Source: Pseudomonadota bacterium
GTDB lineage: Bacteria > Pseudomonadota > Alphaproteobacteria > Rhizobiales > Xanthobacteraceae
Length of the DNA: 6,799 bases
Assembly (NCBI GenBank): GCA_023430245.1
Contig: JAEZBA010000165.1
Span: 1-6,799 of the forward strand
Reading direction: 5' to 3'
Shown in pieces: positions 1 to 5,723 of the stretch. Each line of letters opens with the position of its first letter. The stretch's first letter is position 1. Position numbers and translations under genes: made by a program. Below the pieces are notes generated by a model, which saw nothing but the letters and a program-made list of their open reading frames with translations, was not told where the DNA came from and searched no databases.

Positions 1-2
1 TG

Positions 3-443
3 TTTGGCCTGGTCGTCGTCTATGCCGGCGCCCACAAGACGATCCTGTCGACTCTGGATGGGCGCGCAGCGCGCATCAAGGCAGAACTCGAAGATGCCTC
101 CCGCCTGAAGCAGGAGGCTGCGGCGCTGCTTGCCGAGTACAAGCGGAAGACCGCCAAAGCCGAGCAAGAGGCGGCAGCGAACATCGAGGGGGCCAAGGCC
201 GATGCCGAGCGGCTCGCCGCCGAAGCGCATGCCAAGCTCGAAGAATTCGTCGCGCGCCGCACCAAGATGGCGGAAGCCAAGATCGCCCAGGCCGAGTCTC
301 AGGCACTCGCCGACGTGCGCAGCATCGCCGCCGATGTCGCGGCCACCGCCGCTGAAAAGGTGATGGCGCTGACCGCCAAAGGTGCGCTGGCCGAGCAATT
401 GATCGCGCGCGGCATCGACGACGTCAAAAAGAAGCTGAATTGA
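3..443 (+). CDS. atpF: ATP synthase F0 subunit b, 3' part (5' end outside window)
   Basis: This is the C-terminal 146 residues of the b subunit, the peripheral stalk that links the membrane F0 sector to the F1 head of ATP synthase. The visible part starts at the end of the N-terminal membrane helix (FGLVVVYAG) and then becomes a long, highly charged Ala/Glu/Lys/Arg helix, as expected for the dimerising stalk. The segment EEFVARRTKMAEAKIAQAE and the ending IARGIDDVKKKLN are typical of alphaproteobacterial b subunits. In this group two related genes exist, b' (atpG) and b (atpF), usually in the order atpI-atpB-atpE-atpG-atpF. The resemblance and the apparent last place in the operon favour b over b'. 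The frame is open from base 3 and stops with TGA at 441-443. No other atp gene follows, so the operon probably ends here. The start codon is not in the window. Confidence 0.92.
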   Translation, partial: FGLVVVYAGAHKTILSTLDGRAARIKAELEDASRLKQEAAALLAEYKRKTAKAEQEAAANIEGAKADAERLAAEAHAKLEEFVARRTKMAEAKIAQAESQALADVRSIAADVAATAAEKVMALTAKGALAEQLIARGIDDVKKKLN

Positions 444-481
444 CGGCCGCTTCGGTCGCTGCTTCAACGCTCCTGATATGT

Positions 482-494
482 GATTCTCAGAATC
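482..494. repeat. 13-base perfect dyad, possible operator
   Basis: GATTCT-C-AGAATC is a perfect inverted repeat with a single central base. That makes it unsuitable as a hairpin but suitable as a binding site for a dimeric regulator. It lies 39 bases after the atpF stop and about 150 bases before the HAD gene. I do not recognise it as the site of a named regulator. A 13-base dyad can also arise by chance. Confidence 0.3.
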
Positions 495-529
495 GCCATG
501 GTGGCGTGCGAATAGCACGAATCCTGTGT

Positions 530-559
530 GCAATAGAGCGTGCGGCAATAGGCGCGTGC
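530..559. repeat. Imperfect tandem repeat, unit about 15 bases
   Basis: GCAATAGAGCGTGC (530-543) is followed, after one base, by GCAATAGGCGCGTGC (545-559). The copies differ by one base inserted and one changed. GCGTGC also occurs at 504-509, so the motif recurs three times within 56 bases. Function unknown. Confidence 0.45.
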
Positions 560-580
560 ATCCGGGCCTTGCAAAGGTTC

Positions 581-586
581 CATAAT
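581..586 (+). promoter_or_regulatory. Possible -10 element for the HAD gene
   Basis: CATAAT matches the sigma-70 -10 consensus in five of six positions and lies 59 bases before the HAD start codon. No convincing -35 lies at 16-18 bases upstream; TTGCAA at 569-574 is too close. The element is plausible because the HAD gene is separated from atpF by 202 bases and so may need its own promoter. Confidence 0.25.
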
Positions 587-645
587 TTGGATGTCCGATT
601 CGTCCGAAAGGGCGTACCGTCCCTGTCTCCGCTGGTCATCCTTTT

Positions 646-1302
646 ATGATCATCTTCGACTGCAATGGTGTCTTGGTGGATTCCGAGACGATCGCGACCA
701 CGGTCGCGGCGGAGGCGTTTCAGCGCGCTGGCATCAATATGACGCCGGAAATGGTGGCGCGGTATTTCACCGGGCGGCGCCCCACGGACATGATTGTTGA
801 AGTCGAAAAGGCGGCCGGCGTGCAGTTGCCCCCCAAATTCGCATCCATCCTTTCGGCTGCGACGCTGGTGCGGCTGAGCCAGGAGGTCCGCAGCATCCCC
901 CACATAGCCCATGCGCTGAGCTGGTTGCGGGGTCCGAAATGTGTCGCCTCGTCGTCGGGCCTCGACCGCGTACGAGTCAGCCTCGATGCGACCGAGCTGA
1001 CGCGGTTTTTCGGAGGGAATCTGTTTTCGGCCAACGATGTTGCCAACGGCAAGCCCGCGCCCGATTTATTTTTGCATGTGGCGAGCCAGACCAGCATTCA
1101 GCCGAAGGACTGTATCGTGGTGGAGGATTCTCCGGCCGGAGTCAGGGCGGCTGTTGCAGCCGGGATGATGGCAATCGGTTTCGTCGGCGGCAGCCATGTC
1201 GGCGAGGATCTGCCGGGCAAACTCGAAGAGGCCGGCGCGACCGCGGTGATTGCCGACATGCGCTCGCTGAAAGCCACCGTCACCCAATTGCGTGGGTATT
1301 GA
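646..1302 (+). CDS. HAD-superfamily hydrolase, subfamily IA, Asn in motif I
   Basis: This 218-residue protein is of the usual size for a HAD-IA small-molecule phosphatase with a helical cap (about residues 14-80). Motif I is FDCNGVLVDSE: nucleophile D5, but the +2 acid/base Asp is replaced by N7. The other motifs are intact: S102 in CVASSSG (motif II), K136 in GKPAPD (motif III), and E160-D161 in VVEDSPAG (motif IV, metal binding). The overall pattern, including the cap segment YFTGRRPTDM, resembles E. coli YieH (6-phosphogluconate phosphatase) and beta-phosphoglucomutase-like proteins. The substrate cannot be read from sequence. ATG at 646 is the only possible start: an in-frame TAA lies at 583-585 and no ATG, GTG or TTG occurs between. 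No Shine-Dalgarno sequence precedes it. The family call is firm; whether it is an efficient phosphatase is uncertain. Confidence 0.9.
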   Translation: MIIFDCNGVLVDSETIATTVAAEAFQRAGINMTPEMVARYFTGRRPTDMIVEVEKAAGVQLPPKFASILSAATLVRLSQEVRSIPHIAHALSWLRGPKCVASSSGLDRVRVSLDATELTRFFGGNLFSANDVANGKPAPDLFLHVASQTSIQPKDCIVVEDSPAGVRAAVAAGMMAIGFVGGSHVGEDLPGKLEEAGATAVIADMRSLKATVTQLRGY

Positions 1303-1374
1303 TGCTGTGGTCCCTTTCGCGGGCAGAGACCTGGTGGTCCGATTCTAACCTTCGCATCCCTTTTCGACGCTCCA

Positions 1375-2037
1375 CTAGGAGCCCGGCCTCGCCGGCCGCT
1401 TCTTTTTAGCCGGTTGCCGCTCCTGCGCCGAGCCGAGCGGATCAAAGCCGACATAGATGACGTAACGGTCGAAGACGGCGGGCGTCGGCATCGGCACTGA
1501 CATCGCTTCCTCGATATGGGTGAAGGCGACGCTGTTCTGGCCTTCGCCGACACTCACCGGCACGCGGTAGAGCTTGGAATAAAGGGTCTTCGCCTCCGGA
1601 CCTTCTTCCACCAGTGCGTAGCGTATTGGGACCTCGATCGCTCCAGGCGTTCCGGCGGGACCCAGCACGACCCGGCCCTGCATGCCGACCTTGATGTTGA
1701 GGTTGCCGGCGACATTGGCGCATTCGCGCGCCGTCTGGCCGACCGAAATCTGATAGCGCAACTGCATGGCCGACGGATCACGCGTATTGGTGTTGATTGT
1801 GATCGTGCCGGCGCCCCGCCGGATGTCCACATTCGGACAGGTATCGAGATTGGTGCTGGCTCCCGTGGTCGTGGCGGGGGCCGGAGCGGTGGGGGCGCCG
1901 CTCGTCAGGGACTGGCTGAAACGCTCCCCGAACGATGTGCCGTCGCCGCCGGATGACGAACATCCGGCAATCGCCAGCGCGGCAAGCGGTACGAGAGTGA
2001 TGATGCGGCGGTCGCTGCCGCCCGTTCCCCAACGCAT
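1375..2037 (-). CDS. Putative outer-membrane lipoprotein of unknown function
   Basis: I do not recognise a named family. Read from ATG at 2037, the protein has 220 residues. A short basic n-region (R2, R10, R11) leads into a hydrophobic stretch IITLVPLAALAIAGC that ends in a lipobox (L-A-I-A-G-C26), a signal peptidase II site. Residues +2/+3 are Ser, not Asp, so by the E. coli Lol rule it would go to the outer membrane. A Ser/Gly/Ala/Pro/Thr-rich linker (about 27-62) tethers a domain of about 150 residues that looks beta-rich and contains two cysteines (C67, C106), which could pair. The tail is basic (KKKRPARPG, 211-219). The frame stays open up to 2199, but starts before 2037 would put about 54 extra residues ahead of the signal peptide, so 2037 is preferred. 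A promoter-like pair at 2096-2125 supports this start. The neighbouring genes give no functional hint. Confidence 0.8.
   Translation of the reverse strand: MRWGTGGSDRRIITLVPLAALAIAGCSSSGGDGTSFGERFSQSLTSGAPTAPAPATTTGASTNLDTCPNVDIRRGAGTITINTNTRDPSAMQLRYQISVGQTARECANVAGNLNIKVGMQGRVVLGPAGTPGAIEVPIRYALVEEGPEAKTLYSKLYRVPVSVGEGQNSVAFTHIEEAMSVPMPTPAVFDRYVIYVGFDPLGSAQERQPAKKKRPARPGS
1383..1407 (+). terminator. Possible intrinsic terminator for the HAD gene
   Basis: CCGGC (1383-1387) and GCCGG (1391-1395) form a perfect 5-bp GC stem with a 3-base loop. It is followed after four bases by TTCTTTTT (1400-1407) on the + strand, about 80 bases after the HAD stop. It lies inside the last codons of the convergent lipoprotein gene, where the T run is the complement of its lysine codons. 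The stem is short, and the match may be a by-product of coding a Lys/Arg/Pro tail. Confidence 0.35.
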
Positions 2038-2095
2038 GACTGGTAGCCCGGCTGTTTCGACCGTCGCACGCGGACGGAACTCAAATCCCCTGGCC

Positions 2096-2125
2096 GTTAT
2101 AGCCCGGGAACCATGGCCAGCCCAA
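2096..2125 (-). promoter_or_regulatory. Candidate sigma-70 promoter for the lipoprotein gene
   Basis: On the - strand, TATAAC (2101-2096; five of six to the -10 consensus) is preceded after 18 bases by TTGGGC (2125-2120; TTG of the -35). Transcription would start near 2089 and give a leader of about 50 bases before ATG 2037. The position between the acetyltransferase stop and the lipoprotein start is right for an independent promoter. Confidence 0.4.
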
Positions 2126-2136
2126 GGCATGATCCG

Positions 2137-2151
2137 GCCGCCATCGGCGGC
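2137..2151 (-). repeat. GC hairpin just after the acetyltransferase stop
   Basis: GCCGCC (2137-2142) and GGCGGC (2146-2151) form a perfect 6-bp stem with a 3-base loop. On the - strand it begins five bases after the TAA stop codon of the acetyltransferase gene. There is no T run after it, so it is not a classical intrinsic terminator. It could block 3' exonucleases or assist termination. Confidence 0.4.
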
Positions 2152-2156
2152 GTTGG

Positions 2157-2735
2157 TTAATCGCTGCGCAGCCGCGCATAGAGCAGGTGATCCTGCCAAA
2201 ATCCGTTGATGCAGAGATACTCGCGCGCATAGCCTTCGCGCTTGAAACCGGTGCCCTCCAGCAGCCGCATCGAGGGCTGGTTGGTCGGAATGCAGGCGGC
2301 TTCGACACGGTGCAGGCGGAGCACGTCGAAGGCGAATGGAAGCAAGGCCGAAACCCCGCGTCTCATGTAGCCCTGTGCCGCAAAGGGGGCACCGATCCAG
2401 TAGCCCATGCTGCCGGCCTGTGCCACGCCCCGGCGGACATTGGTCAGCGTGATGCCGCCGAGCAGGGCGTTATCGTCCTTGCGAAAGAGCAGAAACGCAT
2501 AGGCTTGGTCGCAGCGCGTGTCTTCGGCATAGCGCCTCAGCCTGCGCCGGAACGAGGAGCGGGTGAGGTCATCCTCGGGCCATGTCGGCTCCCACGGGAC
2601 CAGGAAGTCGCGGCTCCGCTCACGCAGAGACGACCATGCATTGAAATCGGCCATCTGCGGTGCGCGCAGAAAGACTCCATCGCCCTGGACGATTGGATGG
2701 GTTTCGCTCAGTTGAATCGATCGGAAGAAGGCCAT
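2157..2735 (-). CDS. GNAT acetyltransferase, RimJ/RimL type
   Basis: This 192-residue protein has the size and full-length pattern of RimJ, the enzyme that acetylates the N-terminal Ala of ribosomal protein S5 using acetyl-CoA. Landmarks in order are: DFLVPWEP (43-50, RimJ has HFLKPWEP), GGITLTNVRRG (93-103), GYWIG (111-115), the acetyl-CoA loop AAQGYM (119-124), a Asn/Ser helix PTNQPSMRLLEGTGF (150-164), and the closing block EGYAREYLCINGFWQDH (167-183), close to RimJ's EGYAKDYLLIDGQWRDH. The first position of the CoA-loop motif is A119, where RimJ has Gln. Similar sequence does not prove the same target, since the family also includes RimL and enzymes acting on small amines and antibiotics, so I give no symbol. 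ATG 2735 has only a poor ribosome site (GGGAA two bases away). The gene lies 119 bases after the protease gene and may be read with it. Confidence 0.88.
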   Translation of the reverse strand: MAFFRSIQLSETHPIVQGDGVFLRAPQMADFNAWSSLRERSRDFLVPWEPTWPEDDLTRSSFRRRLRRYAEDTRCDQAYAFLLFRKDDNALLGGITLTNVRRGVAQAGSMGYWIGAPFAAQGYMRRGVSALLPFAFDVLRLHRVEAACIPTNQPSMRLLEGTGFKREGYAREYLCINGFWQDHLLYARLRSD

Positions 2736-2736
2736 G

Positions 2737-2820
2737 GTTCCCGCGGTGCCCCTCGCACCGCTCGTTCCCGCGACAGCGGAAACCAGAATTGATTATGCTG
2801 GATTCCCGCTGTCGTTCGAA
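2737..2820. repeat. Palindrome-rich intergenic element, REP-like
   Basis: The spacer between the protease stop and the acetyltransferase start holds two hairpins. The first is perfect: GCGGTGC (2743-2749) pairs with GCACCGC (2755-2761), with a 5-base loop. The second is imperfect: 2771-2786 (CGACAGCGGAAACCAG) pairs with 2798-2814, with one bulge, one mismatch and an 11-base loop. GTTCCCGCG occurs twice (2737-2745 and 2764-2772). The GGATTCCCGC core looks like the dispersed extragenic palindromes common in Bradyrhizobium-group genomes. That is recollection, and copy number cannot be checked from one window. Confidence 0.55.
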
Positions 2821-2832
2821 TGAACGGCGAAC
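2812..2832. repeat. Small hairpin CGTTCG/CGAACG
   Basis: CGTTCG (2813-2818) and CGAACG (2828-2833) form a 6-bp stem with a 9-base loop. On the + strand a TTTTT run follows at once, which mimics a terminator. However, no + gene ends here; the protease gene on the - strand ends at 2855 and would see the T run as As ahead of the stem. It is probably part of the palindrome cluster. Confidence 0.35.
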
Positions 2833-2854
2833 GGTTTTTCTCCTCGACCCCTCA

Positions 2855-4126
2855 CTAAGCCGCCGCGCGGGCGAAATTCTCCACGATCTCGGCGGCACGC
2901 TCAACGCCGCGGCCCGGCCCGAGTCCGGCAATGGCAAGTCGGCTGCGGGCGAGAAGCGCAAGTCCGGCGGCCTGCGTGCTCTCGACCGTCACCGCCTCGA
3001 TCTTGGCGACGATTTCGGGCAACGGCAACGGACGGCCATAGACCATCATCTGACGCGCGATCTGCTCGGCCCGGGCGCCCGAACTTTCCAGCGCCATCAG
3101 AAGGCTCGCCTTCATCTGCGCCTTGGCGCGATGAAGTTCTTCCTCGGTAATCGAGGTCACGGCGCGTTCGAGCTGGTCGATCACCACCTGCACAAGTTCG
3201 GGGGCATCGTTGTCGTCGGTGCCGGCATAGATTCCGAAGAAGCCGGTGTCGGAATAGGCCATGTGAAAGCTCGAAATCGAATAGCAAAGGCCGCGGATTT
3301 CCCGCACCTCCTGGAACAGCCGCGAGGACATGCCGCCGCCCAAGATGTTGGCGAAGACCTGCAGCGCAAACAATTGCGGATGACGCTGTGGCAGCCCCTC
3401 CATCGCCAACGCGAGATGGGCCTGTTCAAGATCCTGGCGTTCGATATAGGTGCCCCCGACAAAGCGCGCCGGCTCGCGGGTGTGGCGGTCGGCGCCGCCG
3501 AAGCCACCGAACAGCCGCTCCGCCTCTTCCACGATCATGCCGTGATCGACCGAGCCGGAGGCGGCGACGACCATGTCCGGTCCGCTGTAATTGCGTGTGA
3601 GATACTGACGCAGCCGGTTGGCGTTGATGGAGCGGACGCTCTCGCGGGTGCCGAGAATAGGACGCCCGATCGCCTGATCCGGAAATGCGCAGCGCTGCAG
3701 ATGGTCGAACACGATATCGTCCGGGGTATCCTCTGCCGCGCCGATTTCCTGAATGATGACATTCTGCTCGCGCGACAATTCCTCCGGATCGAAGGCAGGA
3801 TTGGCGAGGATGTCGGACAGGACGTCGAGCGCGAGCGGCACGTCGGCTCTCAGCACGCGCGCATAATAGGTCGTGGTTTCGATCGAAGTCGCGGCGTTGA
3901 GATCGCCGCCGACGGCTTCGATCTGCTCGGCGATCTGGCGCGCGGTGCGCAGCTTGGTGCCCTTGAAGGCCATATGTTCGAGCAGATGCGAGATGCCGTG
4001 CTCGTCGCCGAGCTCGTCGCGGCTGCCAGCGCCGACCCACACGCCGAGCGAGGCGGTTTCGAGATGCGGCATGGCATCCGTCACGACGGTCAGTCCGGAC
4101 GGCAAACGGGTGACTTCGACGCTCAT
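2855..4126 (-). CDS. M16B zinc metalloprotease, mitochondrial-processing-peptidase-like
   Basis: This 423-residue protein is of the normal length for bacterial M16B proteases, relatives of the beta subunit of mitochondrial processing peptidase. The inverted zinc motif H47-L-L-E50-H51 is present, with E127 (in NVIIQEIGA) 76 residues later as the third zinc ligand, so the enzyme should be active. The two homologous halves of the clam-shell are visible: the catalytic half at about 1-220 and the second half at about 221-423. The second half carries the conserved block GGGMSSRLFQEVREIRG (263-279) followed by LCYS. No signal peptide or membrane helix is seen, so it is likely cytoplasmic. Its substrate is not known from sequence. 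ATG 4126 overlaps the thrC stop by four bases (ATGA), and AAGGAG (4139-4134) sits seven bases ahead, so translation is coupled to thrC. The same pair is a recurrent alphaproteobacterial arrangement. Confidence 0.95.
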   Translation of the reverse strand: MSVEVTRLPSGLTVVTDAMPHLETASLGVWVGAGSRDELGDEHGISHLLEHMAFKGTKLRTARQIAEQIEAVGGDLNAATSIETTTYYARVLRADVPLALDVLSDILANPAFDPEELSREQNVIIQEIGAAEDTPDDIVFDHLQRCAFPDQAIGRPILGTRESVRSINANRLRQYLTRNYSGPDMVVAASGSVDHGMIVEEAERLFGGFGGADRHTREPARFVGGTYIERQDLEQAHLALAMEGLPQRHPQLFALQVFANILGGGMSSRLFQEVREIRGLCYSISSFHMAYSDTGFFGIYAGTDDNDAPELVQVVIDQLERAVTSITEEELHRAKAQMKASLLMALESSGARAEQIARQMMVYGRPLPLPEIVAKIEAVTVESTQAAGLALLARSRLAIAGLGPGRGVERAAEIVENFARAAA

Positions 4127-5538
4127 GCGGCAGCTCCTTCACGCGCGGCCCGCGAAGCCGCAAGAACAAACGTTTCGATTTCTTTCTGGTCGTTCGGCAT
4201 CACAATCATATGCTCGCGCCGCTCGTTCAGACCGGACAGCCAGCCCGGCAAGGGCGGACGCGCGCCACAGGCGGCCTCCACCGCATCCGGGAATTTTGCC
4301 GCATGGGCGGTGGACAGGACCACGATCGGCAATGCCGGGTCGTGCGGCTCTTTCTCCGCAACTGCGATGCCGACGGCAGTATGCGGATCGACGAAATGGC
4401 CGGTCTCCCGCAACGCCGAGCGCATGGTGGCGGCGACCTCCTCCTCATCGGCGCGCCCGGCGGCGAAGCCTGCCCGAATATCGGCCAGAGGTCCGTCGGC
4501 AATCTCGAAGCGTTTCGATTGCGCAAAGCCGTTCATCAAGCCGCGGATCGCCGCGCCATCGCGCCGGTAAGCTTCGAAGAGCAGACGCTCGAAATTGGAG
4601 GAGACCTGGATGTCCATCGAAGGGGAGGAGGTCGCGACCACCTCGCGCGGCTCGTAGGCGCCGGTAGTCAGGGTGCGGACCAGGATGTCGTTGACGTTGG
4701 TGGCGATCACCAGCCGGTCGATCGGCAGGCCCATGCTGCGGGCGACGTGGCCGGCGAAAATATCGCCAAAGTTTCCGGTCGGCACGGTGAAGGCGACCTT
4801 GCGATGCGGTGCGCCGAGCGCGACCGCGGCGGTGAAGTAATAGACCGCCTGCGCCACGATACGCGCCCAGTTGATCGAGTTGACGCCGGCCAGCCGCACC
4901 CGATCGGCAAAGGCGTGATGATTGAACATGCCCTTCACCATTGCCTGACAATCGTCGAACGTGCCCTGCACCGCGACCGCATGGATATTGGCATCGTCGG
5001 CCGTGGTCATCATCCGGCGCTGCACGTCGGAGACGCGCCCTTCCGGAAACAGCACCACAAGGTCGATCCGGTTGCGCCCGCGAAATGCCTCGACCGCGGC
5101 ACCGCCGGTATCGCCGGAGGTGGCGACCGCGATAGTGACTCGCTCGCCGCGCTGTTCCAGCGCGTGATCCATCAGCCGCGCCAGGAACTGCATCGCCAGA
5201 TCCTTGAAGGCGAGGGTCGGCCCGTGAAACAGCTCGAGCAGGAAGGTATTGGCATCGATCTGCGTCAGCGGCGCTACGGCTGGGTGGCGGAATGTGCCGT
5301 AGGCTTCGTGGGCGATGCGCGACAGCTCGTGTGCGCTGATCTGGTCCCCGGTGAACGGCCGGATCACCTCGACCGCGACCTCGGCATAGGGTTTGCCGGC
5401 GAAGGCGGCGATGGTGTCGTCCGAAAGCTTCGGCCAGGATTGCGGCACATAGAGCCCGCCGTCGCGGGCGAGGCCCGCGAGCGTCACATCGATGAAGCCA
5501 AGCACCGGGGCTTCGCCGCGTGTCGAAACGTATTGCAA
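4123..5538 (-). CDS. thrC: Threonine synthase (TTG start)
   Basis: This enzyme converts O-phosphohomoserine to threonine and phosphate using pyridoxal phosphate, the last step of threonine synthesis. At 471 residues it is of the long bacterial type. Landmarks are: the N-terminal block YVSTRGEAP (3-11), RDGGLYVP (25-32), the PLP lysine K112 in GPTLAFKD, ATSGDTGGAA (139-148), SINWARI (221-227), and PTGNFGDI (253-260), the glycine loop that binds the PLP phosphate. The start is TTG at 5538. It is the only reasonable one: no ATG or GTG lies in frame between it and the in-frame TAA at 5592-5590, the protein begins exactly where the family does, and GAGGA sits six bases ahead. A 185-base gap separates it from SURF1, so thrC may have its own promoter. 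The stop overlaps the protease start by four bases. Confidence 0.96.
   Translation of the reverse strand: MQYVSTRGEAPVLGFIDVTLAGLARDGGLYVPQSWPKLSDDTIAAFAGKPYAEVAVEVIRPFTGDQISAHELSRIAHEAYGTFRHPAVAPLTQIDANTFLLELFHGPTLAFKDLAMQFLARLMDHALEQRGERVTIAVATSGDTGGAAVEAFRGRNRIDLVVLFPEGRVSDVQRRMMTTADDANIHAVAVQGTFDDCQAMVKGMFNHHAFADRVRLAGVNSINWARIVAQAVYYFTAAVALGAPHRKVAFTVPTGNFGDIFAGHVARSMGLPIDRLVIATNVNDILVRTLTTGAYEPREVVATSSPSMDIQVSSNFERLLFEAYRRDGAAIRGLMNGFAQSKRFEIADGPLADIRAGFAAGRADEEEVAATMRSALRETGHFVDPHTAVGIAVAEKEPHDPALPIVVLSTAHAAKFPDAVEAACGARPPLPGWLSGLNERREHMIVMPNDQKEIETFVLAASRAAREGAAA
4134..4139 (-). promoter_or_regulatory. Ribosome binding site of the M16 protease gene
   Basis: AAGGAG on the - strand, seven bases before ATG 4126 and inside the last codons of thrC. 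It fixes the protease start and lets ribosomes finishing thrC restart there. Confidence 0.75.
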
Positions 5539-5544
5539 TGCCGG

Positions 5545-5549
5545 TCCTC
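5545..5549 (-). promoter_or_regulatory. thrC: Ribosome binding site that decides the TTG start of thrC
   Basis: GAGGA on the - strand, six bases before the TTG at 5538. It is the main evidence that translation begins at this rare codon. Confidence 0.75.
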
Positions 5550-5646
5550 GAACCCGCCACCAGCGGACATATCCACAGGCGGGGGCATCTTAAGTTATTG
5601 ATTTACTGGAAACTTCCCGCATCCGGGAAAGCGCCTTGCATCTATT

Positions 5647-5675
5647 AGACTAGTGGCTCGGAGGCGGTTTCACAA
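5647..5675 (-). promoter_or_regulatory. thrC: Weak candidate promoter for thrC
   Basis: On the - strand, TTGTGA (5675-5670) and TAGTCT (5652-5647) are 17 bases apart. They match the consensus in four and three of six positions. The place, about 110 bases before the thrC start, is sensible, but the match is poor. Confidence 0.22.
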
Positions 5676-5723
5676 GGAAGGGCGGGCGGCTCAGTGGTGC
5701 CATAGCACCCAATGGCGAGGAAT

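Larger units (their letters stand above)
444..645. other. atpF-HAD intergenic spacer with short repeats and dyads
   Basis: This is a 202-base spacer without a credible gene. It holds a weak hairpin just after the atpF stop (445-449 CGGCC pairing with 455-459 GGTCG, one G-U pair, no T run), which is too weak to call a terminator. It also holds a 13-base perfect dyad at 482-494, a 5-bp inverted repeat CGTGC/GCACG at 505-519, and an imperfect direct repeat at 530-559. A -10-like CATAAT lies at 581-586. By eye the sequence looks less GC-rich than the flanking genes. Confidence 0.6.
5539..5723 (-). other. SURF1-thrC spacer: two small hairpins, no gene
   Basis: This is a 185-base leader region. 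Just after the SURF1 stop, GGTGC and GCACC (5696-5700 and 5705-5709) form a 5-bp stem with a 4-base loop. Nearer thrC, TTCCCG and CGGGAA (5614-5619 and 5624-5629) form a 6-bp stem with a 4-base loop. Neither has a T run. Two tiny ATG frames of 10-12 codons exist, but neither has a ribosome site or is rich in Thr or Ile codons, so I see no attenuation leader peptide. Confidence 0.45.

Noticed and set aside
487..912. Open frame of 141 codons on the - strand spanning the atpF-HAD spacer
   Set aside because: Most of it is antisense to the HAD gene and the product has no recognisable feature.
939..1409. Open frame of 156 codons on the + strand
   Set aside because: It is a frame-shifted shadow of the HAD gene running past its stop; the Arg/Gly-rich composition is typical of wrong frames.
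2038..2199. N-terminal extension of the lipoprotein gene up to 2199
   Set aside because: The extension would overlap the acetyltransferase 3' end, bury the signal peptide 54 residues into the protein, and run across a likely promoter.
2660..4570. Open frame of 636 codons on the + strand
   Set aside because: It lies opposite the M16 protease and parts of the acetyltransferase and thrC genes, all of which have clear family motifs. The translation has no recognisable domain and is full of Arg, His and Asp, as expected from the antisense of GC-rich genes.
4210..5601. Open frame of 463 codons on the + strand
   Set aside because: It is antisense to thrC almost end to end, shows no motif, and owes its length to high GC at third codon positions.
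5590..5645. Threonine attenuator leader peptide before thrC
   Set aside because: The two tiny frames there lack Thr/Ile-codon runs and a ribosome site, and the nearby hairpin has no T run.
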